The notes beneath the pieces were generated by a model that saw only the letters and a list, made by a program, of their open reading frames with translations, ran no database searches and was not told the origin of the DNA. From the NCBI GenBank assembly GCA_963281155.1, contig CAUJLY010000003.1, positions 7,192,001 through 7,256,000 on the forward strand: 64,000 bases of DNA, in the 5' to 3' direction. Made by a program: the position numbers and the translations under genes. The stretch comes from Rhabditophanes sp. KR3021. Its lineage: Eukaryota; Nematoda; Chromadorea; Rhabditida; Alloionematidae. How positions within the stretch are numbered: the first letter of the stretch is position 1; each line of letters starts with the position of its first letter. Below, one piece after another: positions 24,832-34,744 of the stretch.

Positions 24832-25334
24832 CTAGTCGAATACGCGGCTTCGGCGCGTTGCGACACTGAGATGTTGATTTACGATACTTTTTTATTAATT
24901 TATAAACTTATAAACATATTCTTATTTACATTTTTTTATTTAAAACATCGTAAATATATAAAAATAGATCATTATTAAAGAACTTCTTTGAAGACAATAT
25001 TATCAGTATGATTCGTTTGTTCTTTTTTGTCATTAGAGGTTGAAACAAAGAGGCTTTTTGGTGACTTGGCTCTTGATAAGGCTACATAAAGTTGTCCGTG
25101 AGAGAAACAGTTCTTTGATAAATGGATCATGTTCCATAAAATAATAAAATTCATGAAACCAATGAAATTTAAGTTTTGTGATTGAATTCCAATGTTTAAT
25201 CTGCTTACTTTACTTGAAAATTCATTCTTTTTTTGTTTTATCATGGCATCTGTCATATTTTTAGGGTTATGATAGCCTCTTGTATTAGGAGGTGGAATAC
25301 GTCCTTCGTGTACGTTTAAAAAGAGTTTGATATC
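24832..25334 (-). mobile_element. Decayed Helitron: helicase C-terminus and 3' end
   Basis: Reading the minus strand, an open stretch (25334 to 24975) carries LFLNVHEGRIPPPNTRGYH and, after a degenerate middle, SHGQLYVALSRAKSPKSLFV, the last conserved motif of the Pif1-like helicases of Helitrons. It ends at a stop at 24975. Further down is a classic Helitron 3' end: a hairpin with 5-bp stem ACGCG/CGCGT (24842-24858), then ATTCGA and CTAG at 24835-24832, followed by T. Most of the Rep and helicase coding sequence is missing, so the copy is dead. The 5' TC end was not found. Confidence 0.8.
24842..24858 (-). repeat. Helitron 3' terminal hairpin
   Basis: ACGCG-CCGAAGC-CGCGT forms a 5-bp GC-rich stem with a 7-nt loop in very AT-rich surroundings. 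It lies six bases before the terminal CTAG (24832-24835), which is the usual spacing and order for a Helitron 3' end. Confidence 0.8.
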
Positions 25335-25367
25335 ACGTAATTGATAAAAATTAAATTTGCCTTTATA

Positions 25368-25808
25368 TCATTCTTTTTGTTTATCCGAATAGCAGTTTGA
25401 AAGAAATTCAGCAAAATGACCAAGATTTATTCCATTATGTACATCAAATGAAGCAAGATTAATATAATTTTGTTTGATTAATATTTGAAGCATTGCTGAT
25501 TCTTTCAAAGAAACTGATCTGCCCCAACGAAGTATAAGTGATTTAATAACGGAGAGTAATTTTAAAACTAATCTAGGATCTTCCTCTTTCATTGCCGATA
25601 TTAGGACATGAAGACCATCTTCATCCTCGTTCTTAAGTGCGCAATCGGGTATTGCAACTTTAACAGGGAGATCCATGATAACCTTGTGATTTGCATAAAT
25701 TATTTCCTTCACGGCTAACAAGACCTTGCTTTGGGGAAGATACTTTGACTCAGATAATGTACGTCCTGACAAATCAAACAATGCTTTACACTTTAACACT
25801 TGAGAATC
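25368..25808 (-). pseudogene. Unidentified coding fragment next to Helitron remnant
   Basis: There are 147 open codons, ending in YSDKQKE and a stop at 25368, preceded by an acceptor-like AGATTTTAG at 25809 and a possible donor (GTGAGT) about 50 nt further up. The composition looks like real protein: mixed helical segments such as LVLKLLSVIKSLILRWG, no low complexity. I do not recognise the family. It sits directly upstream of the Helitron helicase remnant on the same strand, so it may be a host exon captured by the element, or the last exon of a decayed host gene. No start codon context was found. Confidence 0.4.
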
Positions 25809-26138
25809 CTAAAATCTACCCAAAACATATCTCACATCGAGATTTAGACAAACGACTCACAAAAACGCAACTTTTGGCTTATATTCTTTTATAATAGATA
25901 TTGGAAAATTACTTTTTGTTAATGTAATATTTTGATTCTTTTTATGATTTTAAATTTTATACTTTGAATTGGTCAAAAGAACTGTGTCCTTAAAATAAAG
26001 TAAGTTTATATTATTAAATAAGATCCGTTTTCTTATCTAAAAAATGATGGCGATTATTGTAAGCATTACTGATAAAAAGAACAAACTGATAAGAGTATTG
26101 GTATAAAAAGAACTATAAATTAGTTGGAATCAAACAAA
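25809..26138. other. AT-rich spacer and promoter of the 26.1 kb gene
   Basis: It holds no supported gene beyond a possible 52-nt intron at its left edge (about 25809-25860). At its right edge is the TATA box of the next gene. Confidence 0.5.
26102..26108 (+). promoter_or_regulatory. TATA box of the IgGFc-binding-like gene
   Basis: TATAAAA lies 37 bases before the ATG at 26139, in a context (GTATAAAAAG) close to consensus. The short distance implies a 5' UTR of only a few bases. Confidence 0.5.
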
Positions 26139-27616
26139 ATGAAACTAAGTATTTTGTTATTTCTTGCATTCTGCGCCAATTTCATCTATTGTGCTGATTC
26201 TGACGGAAAGAAATTTGTGTTTTCATTTGTTGGGGATGATGATATTACTGCTTCTTTAATTACAAATGTTATTGTAATTCCACTGGTTAAAGATAGTTAC
26301 TGTACATTTAAGTACATTCAAGCAACTGATTACAGTCCAGCAACACTTCAAAAGACAGCTTATTTTGGGAAAACTAATGAGGTTAGTCCGTAATAATAAG
26401 GTTATTTATTTGTTAGTTTTCATTTGATCCCCGTCAAGTTTATCTAGAATCTATGGACGAAGAATACAAATTTCAAAACTTTTATATTAAAGACTTCCGT
26501 ATCTTTGCTACATGTACAGAAGATGTAAAGCTGATCGGTCGAATTTCTGACCATGTTAAAGGCTGGGGAGATTTATTCGAAATTCCTTCAATTCCATCCT
26601 TTTCCGGGACTAACTTTATTTTTTCTGTCCCTACAGGGTTTGGAAATGGTAAAGGAACCATTTCATTCTTGCCTATTATTGTAGGAGAAAGAATAACAAT
26701 AAATTACGTAGGATATTTAAATAATGAATGGTTTGCAAATGAAACGGTTAACTATGATACTGGAGTTGGACATGATCAACGTTATGTGTATGTTTACCCG
26801 GCCCTAGCAGATATTTATGATTCGGCAACTATTGCAATTAGATCATCTCATCCTATTATGGTTACTTTTGCTAGTGCTTTAACCGCATCTTCTGATCATG
26901 ACGATGATACGTGTGGAGCAAGCTGCATGCTTGATTACACGACTTTTTTCGTACCTCCGGCAGTTTATAAGATGTGTCACGGACCAAATATAACTTCACC
27001 AGACCAAAGATTGATGACGAATGACTTCACTACGAGTGTTTACATCACTCCTCCGGCAACACAGTTTGACGATTGTTATGAAAAATTCAAAATGATCGTT
27101 TATGAAAAAAGTAATAACTCTACAAAAGGCGCAGGTTCAGTAAGTTCTACTGGAGACAGTGCTATTCCATTGTTAAATTATCCGGAAATAGCTTCCTCGG
27201 CTATTTCAGGTCTTATGCCAATGTACCGCTTTGGCTCGATATTTAATCCACGTGGAGTTGGGCCTACGGGATACGGACACTTTGCACATTATATTCCAAG
27301 CATTCAAGAATGGGTTACTGGAAATACTCAATTTTATTCGCTAGCTAATAATTGTTTTATTGAGTTTTTCGCAGATGTAATTGGAAGCAATTTAAATTAC
27401 ATCAGACTTGATGGAAAACCTCTAAACAATTATTCTCTTAATAATTTGTACTACTTCGGAACAACATACGGTCATTTCATAATGCCAGTCCAAGGGTTTG
27501 GCATTCATACTTTTCAAAACCCAGGAAACTATGTTTTGTACGTAATTTGTCAAAATGTAAACTCTGCTTATAATGCCGCCGGTTACGTAACTGGATTCAA
27601 CCAAAGAAAAGTATAG
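26139..27616 (+). CDS. Secreted IgGFc-binding N-terminal domain-like protein
   Basis: Two exons, 26139-26381 and 26417-27616, with a 35-nt intron (GTTAGT...TTGTTAG), give 480 residues. Residues 1-20 are a clear signal peptide (MKLSILLFLAFCANFIYCAD). The body resembles the IgGFc_binding N-terminal domain that is expanded in nematodes: signs are DDTCGASCMLDYTTFFVPP, DQRLMTNDFTTSVYITPP and a late YGHFAHYIPS segment. There is no membrane anchor or other domain, so it is probably secreted. The role of such worm proteins is not settled; a mucosal or surface adhesive role is inferred from the vertebrate namesake. I chose the ATG at 26139 because it begins the signal peptide just below a TATA box. 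Confidence 0.75.
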
Positions 27617-27870
27617 CTGTAATGAACTCTTGACAAAGTAAATACAAACTTATTGAGTCACAATTTAATTGATATGATTTTGTTACTATTAAAATGACCT
27701 TTGTACAAAAATATGTTGTGATAAGAAATATGCTTATCTCTTATTTATCATAGATGAATATTATTAAATGCTTCATTTGCACAATTTTAACATGATGTAA
27801 ATAACTTTATTTTATGAAAGTGTATATGTTAGGAAGATGGTATATTAGGAATAATTATATTAAGACATTA

Positions 27871-28155
27871 TTAATCCTTCATGGAATTCTGAAACTGTCG
27901 AGAAGGTAACTTGTCCTGAGTTTCACCAACAGGTGGTCCTTCGCTTTCATCATAAGTATCATCAATCAGTTGCTTTTCATCAACTTTACCAGGAGCTGGT
28001 AAATCTTCAGATTCAGGGAGAAATAATGCTGCATATGCTTCTGTGTAATCCCCGATAACTCGATTTCTACCTCTGTTACTTTCTTCTCCCCACGCCGGAT
28101 AGGTTAAGATTGAACCGTCATCACGAATAAGAGTGCCGTCCTGACCAGTCCGCAT
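27871..28155 (-). CDS. Small acidic hypothetical protein, 94 residues
   Basis: This frame has an ATG at 28155 directly after an acceptor-like GTTTAGTAACC, which could be a spliced-leader or 5' UTR splice site. The protein has a mixed N-terminal half (RDDGSILTYPAWGEE, RVIGDYTEAYAALFLPES) and a hydrophilic acidic tail ending NSMKD. There is no signal peptide or membrane segment. The composition is far more protein-like than that of the flanking AT-rich DNA. I do not recognise a family. It could be a last exon of a gene whose other exons I cannot see. It faces the gene ending at 27616 tail to tail. Confidence 0.45.
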   Translation of the reverse strand: MRTGQDGTLIRDDGSILTYPAWGEESNRGRNRVIGDYTEAYAALFLPESEDLPAPGKVDEKQLIDDTYDESEGPPVGETQDKLPSRQFQNSMKD

Positions 28156-31100
28156 GGTTACTAAACAAACTGATCGAATAGTGATACTACGACCAAAGTA
28201 AATACTAACAACATAAATTCAGCGATGAAAAATTGGAGATGTTCTTAACAGCATTTTTTGCTTAAAAGCCTTATTACTAAACTATTAACACTCAATTTAC
28301 TAATGCTTAATTAATATACACTTTAAATTCACTCTAAGTATCACTTTCTAATTGTTTGAGTGCATGAATCAATTAACATCTAAAAAAGTATTTTATTCGA
28401 TTTCATTGAATGTTGTCGGCGAAACAAGCTTTAAGAAAGCTACACAAATAAAAATTACTCATCCATTTAATTCAAATTAGCAAAGATATATATCAACAAA
28501 TTTAATAACTATCATCACTCGTAAAGTATCACCTAATTCATTAAACAGCTTCTTTAACAGATTTGTAAATTTGCAAAGTTTAAGCACCTGTAGAGATGGG
28601 ATTGCCGATAACACATTTAATTTAATAGAAGGTATTTAAAGAATTTTATAAAATAAACACGAAACATTAAACACAAAAACCTTATTTATGGGTATACAAA
28701 AGTTCTTTTTATTATCAAAAAAGAATTGTTTCTTGTTCTTTGATAAACATCTACACACCATATTTATAAGACTCCAATTTTTATTGTCACACTTATTTAT
28801 TTGTGTGTATGTATTCATCAAAACAATAATAAATAAATATGTGTGTGTAAATGTTTCTTTGCAAATTCTAAGATCATACCCTTCAAAATGTTTACGTTTC
28901 TTCATCTTGATACTTCAATTCCTATAATTATCATCTAACAACATTATAATAGAAATACTTTCACCTACTCGCTTTCATATATCGCTCACAACTTTCCAAC
29001 TTGATCCCCAAAACACTTTTCTCTTGGCTACTGTTTGACTTCAATAAAACATCATTTATTTATCATAGAAATACTTACTTATATTATCACATTATTACTG
29101 TTATCTTGTAGGATCGTTTATTCTATTAACCCTTCAAAAATGTAATGGCAATCACATACCATCACAACAAGGAATAGTAATTATGTATTGTTAAGAAAAG
29201 AGAACAATAAATGGTATCATCGACACCTTTCTCTGGAATTTAATGAAATAACTATTTACAATCCATATACACCATTCCGAACAAACGTCATCTCTCTTAA
29301 TACATTTTAAACTTCACTAATTTATTATCATCTCTATACGATCATCTTTGAAACATAGCAAAAAATATTCAATTCACATCTTAATTTGATTAGCAATTTT
29401 GATAACAAAAAACGATTTGCATATGTTCTTCAATAAGATATGTTATTTAGATATTGAACGTTAATTAACTGCACCATGCTGATACGCTTTATATTTTCGA
29501 GGTTGATCAACATTTTTTGTGTGTCACAATCGTCTATAAATCACCAACACACACAAAAACAAACATAATGAGTGTGTTTGCAAATATTAAGTGGCAAACT
29601 TTCTATTTTTTATCATAATATATATTTTTAGTTGCATACACCAATATATACGATCCTATACAATAAGATTTGAACATATATCCCCATCAAACATGTGCTT
29701 AACTATATGTACATTAAGACGTTTGGCCTAAATCACTTCCTCAATTTATATTCTAATATACGCTCTTTCCCACTTGATACACTCATTCATGTTTAATCTA
29801 AATACTATACGCAAATATGATGATAATAACTGAAACGTTTCAAAACATAACTTATATTCATTTCAAAAAGTTTACTTTTTGCAACAAACTGATCACTTAC
29901 ACCTTCTCTTTTACTTTTTAAAATTCGTTTCTAACTACTTTATTATTTTATATGCGGTGGGGTTTGCGACTATTTACACACACCTGATCAACATACTATA
30001 AAAAATAAAAAAGAGTCCCCATGAAAGGCAAAATGAACTGGTTGTCAACACACACAAATTCGACAAACATTCAAATATATTTTGAACATTTATTTTTTTA
30101 TTTGTTTTTGAGGCTTTTGTCAACAAAGATACCATATCATTCATAAGACCTTATTTGAGTATCCACTCAATTGATGCAATTTAATCAAAATTAATCTTTA
30201 CAAATTCAATATTTCATTTTTTACTACAATGTGTGCTCTCATCCTATGGAGATTAAGTTTTGTTTTATACATTTTTTATACTATTACATGATTGTCATCA
30301 AAACCAAGGCTCGATAACGATGAATCAACGATGCATTCTGTTAGGATTAAAAAAACATTTTAATAATATGAATATCTAATTATGCGCCTATTTTTATTAA
30401 CGATACCTACCTCCATATTCATTGTTTTTCTAAGATTAATTAAACATACATTCCATTTGACTGTTTTTTGATCTAGGCCAAACAAAGAAGATTAGACGGA
30501 CCGATAAAACACTTGATAAAAATGTTAAATGCAAAAATGTGCTTCCTACCATTTAACATTCCAATTAAATATGTCGATCATACAACAATTATACACTTTA
30601 TTACTTATTTATTGTCTCATTTATTCTTGATTCTTTTGAATTTATCAGAAAAAAAGGCAAGCATATGCTCATTTATTTTTACAATAATTCAATTTATTGA
30701 CAACAAACAAATCAAATTGAATACCCATTACACACTTTACAAACAAATTAACTAATTTCCTATACAAGCCTATTATACTAAATATTTCCCATCACCATCT
30801 TAAATATACACTACATAATTGTTGATGACTATAATATCTACAATAACGTTATGTTATCTTTGCTTTTTATACGAGCACTATTAAAAACACTCACATTTTG
30901 AATACAGTTTATGAGTATGAGTGGAAAGGTCCAATGTATATTTTTGTATTATTATCCGGGCAAAAAAGTTCTTCTATTTGTTGTAAAGTTTGTGGTTATT
31001 CATACAAGATGAATAAATTTAATATTGCATTGACACACCCCATAACGTTATGCTTTAACTGATTTTAGAATCATTTTACCTTTTTTAGTGGTGTCAAAAA

Positions 31101-31369
31101 TGTACAATTTTATTTAAATATGCATTTATGTTTGATTGCGCGGCAGTGTGCTTTTTACAAAATATATGCATACTCTGACCCAACTCTTTTTTATGACCCA
31201 TAATCGTTGAGAGCGCCTCACACCTATTTCTTTATTTAGCTACAAACAGCTTCTTTGTTGCAACATTTTGAATATATAATGTGTGTGGTAATCCTCACTT
31301 GACATTTCTCAAACACTTACACTACCATCAAATCATTTCCAAACTATAATTCATCATTCTTTCCAGACA
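28156..31369. other. 3.2 kb AT-rich intergenic region
   Basis: No supported gene, tRNA or ordered repeat is seen. There are scattered runs of CACACA/ACAAACA type and short hairpins. The right end should contain the promoter of the LIM-domain gene; GAATATATAATG near 31268 could be a core element. Open frames here are short and low-complexity. Confidence 0.5.
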
Positions 31370-33170
31370 ATGACTTCAGACATCGTTGATTATGAAACCA
31401 AAAAATATTTGCAGGAGTTGGACTCTTTTGGTCTTCCTCCACCCCTACATCCTATTTACCAAGTCACCAACAACATCCATTCTCCACCCTCAGAATCATT
31501 CACCAAAAGGTTAAATGATTTAAACATCCAAAAACAAAAGGTAACTTTACTTTGATAACTTCTACTTAATCAAAAGGGTCCTTTTAAGAAGGCTAAACTG
31601 CAAAAGGAATATATTAATCCAGCTCATAAATTTATACAACCTTCTTCTTTTAATAAACCCTTTACCTTTTCCAATTCTAAACCACCCCCAAAAAAGGAAC
31701 TGCCAAAGAAAGGTGGGGGTGTGTTGATTAGGAAAGATTATCAAGAGGAAACCATTCAACAACACCCAACACACATTGTCCTCCCTAAACCAGTCACTCA
31801 AAATAGTATGGTTGCAAGGTTGAGTGAGGCAGATAAAAAAGAAATCATTGGTGAGGATCAAATTAAAATGTTGAGGGAAACGGTATGTTTGGAATTGATA
31901 TTTCTTTTTTAATTTCGTGCTGTTTGGTTTGCAGGTTTTGAGAGAAACTAGACCTAAAAATGCAACTTTGTCTTCGAGTGCCGTCAAAAGTGACCAAATC
32001 AGACAATACATCAAGGAACAAGATTTGAAAAGTCAAAACCAATATTCCTTCCCAAATCATACCAAATCGTCTCTCTCAATCAATGTAAATAGTAATTTAA
32101 ATGGACACACTAAATATAATGGAGGCCAAATTAATGGCATCATTAAGGATTCAAATGGCAATGCACCCTCACCTTCAAGTACACTTAGCACTGAGAATGG
32201 ACGGTGGTCTAATGCGAGTTCAACAAGTTCATCACTTAACTCTAGTCAGACCAAGTCGAAGGAAGATGATTATATTAGTCCTCAAGCTAAGTTCTATTTT
32301 CATGGGGATGATTATGGTAAGGATGGGAGTGGTGAGTTTGATGTTAGGCATCAACAAGTTCCGATCAAGACTATTTTGAATGAAGGTCCTCCGAAAGATA
32401 GTCTTTATTCGAAGCCATGGAAGAAAGTAGAATTTAATTTGCCTCCTAAGCAAACACCACAAGAAAGAAGACTTCCAAGAGTTGACCCTGATGCAGTTTA
32501 TGAACGACCACCACCACACATGACTCAACCCAACAGAGACAGATACGTGATTGGCGATTGCGGCAAATGCTCCTTGCCAATATTCAACACCGAATCCAAC
32601 ACATTTGCCCTCGAACAACTTTTCCACACCACATGCTTCACCTGTACAACATGTTCCCTGCCACTAAAAGGCAAACAATTCTACACTCTAAAAGATAAAT
32701 GTTATTGCGAAGCAGACTACTTAAAAGAAAGCGCTCGTGAGAGCGTGAAATGCCATGAATGTGGTCATAATATAACAGACGTAGTCATTTCAGCTCTTGG
32801 CAAATCCTTCTGCCCTGAATGTTTCCGGTGCAGTCGATGTCGTGTCCTCTTAGACGGACAACCCTTCACAGTCGACAAAAAAGGCGACATTTACTGCAAA
32901 CAAGACTACCACGACCTTTTTTCACCCAAATGTGCTCGTTGCCATGAACCTATCGTTTCCGACAATGAAGTTACCGAATTCATCCGAGTTCCTAATCTGA
33001 ATAATCAAGACTACCACATCCAATGCTATACCTGTGAATGTTGCCACAAGAATTTAAAAAGTGACAGTGAAAAAAAATGCTACCCTATCGGAAATGTTAT
33101 CCTTTGTTTGACTTGTAATAAGATTTGGGCGAGGACTGGAGGCACGAATACTCCCATCACTGACTTGTAA
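31370..33170 (+). CDS. Zyxin/ajuba-type protein with three LIM domains
   Basis: Exons 31370-31540, 31577-31882 and 31935-33170 (introns 36 and 52 nt, all phase 0) encode 570 residues. The N-terminal ~365 residues are Ser-, Pro- and Asn-rich and disordered. Three LIM domains follow: LIM1 from CGKCSLPIF (~367), LIM2 from CHECGHNITD (~430), LIM3 from CARCHEPIV (~490). The order, spacing and C-terminal position fit the zyxin, LPP, ajuba and LIMD1 family, which links actin and adhesion sites and shuttles to the nucleus. The long insertion in LIM3 (EFIRVPNLNNQDYHIQCY) is typical of this family. A poly(A) signal AATAAA lies at 33185. I cannot separate zyxin from ajuba subfamilies by eye. Confidence 0.85.
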
Positions 33171-33462
33171 TTTTATGTTGTTTTAATAAATAAAGCTTGT
33201 GGACTTTAAAAATGGATATACTCAAAGATTTGAGTTGGATTTGAATATTTAATTAATTGAGTTGATTCAATTGCTTGGACAAATAAATAAATTCCAACAC
33301 GCACCACCATTCTATTTTTATCATCAAAACAACACTATAGAATAGTTTAATATTCTTGCACTGTCCAAAGTCACTTTCATTCTTCCAAGTCTTACCACAT
33401 CGATCTTAATTATCCAAAGTCACCCATATTATTACGCTTCGTCATCATAATCTAACGAATAG

Positions 33463-34107
33463 ATGGTTGGAACGACCATTGTTATGGATACCTTCTACGA
33501 AACCATTGATATTCCCTTGATAGAACCTATGCCAATGTACTTGCTGCTCGGAATAATATTTTCTTTTTCAATTTGTTTGATATTGTTGTACGGCATTTGT
33601 ATTACTGTCTTTTTGAGGGACTCAGATAACGAACAAAGTAGGAGGAAAAAAAACCTGGTGTTGCCGAGTTATTTGATTCCACCGGAGAATGTTGTCAGGA
33701 CGAGTAATGTCATCACCGTCCCCACCTGGAGTAGTCGTTCCTCACTAGAAACACATCATCCACGCAAACCTATCCGAACCGTTGCCGCCTGTCTCCGCCA
33801 AGTTGAGGCACGAAAGAAAGCGGAAAAAGCTGCACGTGAATGGAGGTGTGAACAGAGGCGAATAAATGGTTCCTCAACTCCCCTCAACGTCTCCCTGGTC
33901 CCTCCCCTACCCCTGAACGAAGTAACTCTCAAGCAATACCAAATCGACGAAAATCGGTCCATCTTCTCAGACTCCGACGTCTACGAACCTTCCGTCCTCT
34001 CAACTATCGTCGGCGCCTCGTCCATGAATAATGCAATGCCCAGTTACGTCTACCACAACAGGTCCTTCCAAATGCCGACATCTTCTACAGTTTACTATAA
34101 TATTTAA
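33463..34107 (+). CDS. Single-pass membrane protein of unknown function
   Basis: This is a single-exon frame of 214 residues. A short N-terminus (about 25 residues) precedes one membrane segment (MYLLLGIIFSFSICLILLYG and on, residues ~25-50), then a basic patch (RRKKN) and a ~160-residue tail that should face the cytosol. The tail has a charged helix (VEARKKAEKAAREWRCEQRR) and ends in a Tyr-rich stretch (YVYHNRSF, VYYNI). The isoleucine end could act as a PDZ ligand, which is inference. There is no cleavable signal peptide; type III topology is likely. A poly(A) signal is at 34190. No family was recognised. Confidence 0.65.
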   Translation: MVGTTIVMDTFYETIDIPLIEPMPMYLLLGIIFSFSICLILLYGICITVFLRDSDNEQSRRKKNLVLPSYLIPPENVVRTSNVITVPTWSSRSSLETHHPRKPIRTVAACLRQVEARKKAEKAAREWRCEQRRINGSSTPLNVSLVPPLPLNEVTLKQYQIDENRSIFSDSDVYEPSVLSTIVGASSMNNAMPSYVYHNRSFQMPTSSTVYYNI

Positions 34108-34744
34108 ATAATCTAATAACATTTCTTTCTAACTGTTGATTTACCTTTAATTAGTTGCCTTTTAATTATCCTTTTGATGCTCTTTAACCAATAAATGGCA
34201 TTTTAAATATTATGCAGCGCTTTTTATTTTGTTGGAAGTAGTTGTTTTCGTTAAAAAACGATCGGTATTCACAAATCGGCAAAGTACGTGCATAATTTGA
34301 AAGAAATTTATCTTTAAACAGTTAGAGGTTCCTCTTTTTAGTAGTAGTAAAGATGATCGCCCCTATCTCAGGGAAAGACCTGTTTCAGGGTGATTGTTGT
34401 GCAAAGACGTTTTATACACATCTCTTCATTATTCAGTATACAAATTTTGTTGTTGTAACTGAGAGTGGGTTTAATTTTTTGGTTAAATTTTGTTTTTGCT
34501 AACGTCACCTTTAAATATTATTAATAAAAATGGAGGGACTTGGTGTGGTTTAAGTTGAATTACACGCAAATATGACACTTTCGCAAAGTATTCATCTTAC
34601 TTGGAATGATGTGTCTTTTGGTTGGGTGAATTTGGAGACGTGGCTTGTACGACATATTATAGTCTCGCAATTATATAAATAGCATTAATTATTCCTTTCC
34701 AGTGTTGTAACTATCCCTAATCCTGACCAATCTAGAGGATTATT
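34108..34744. other. Spacer between membrane protein and zinc transporter
   Basis: It contains the poly(A) signal of the left gene (34190) and the promoter region of the right gene. I see nothing else. Confidence 0.5.
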
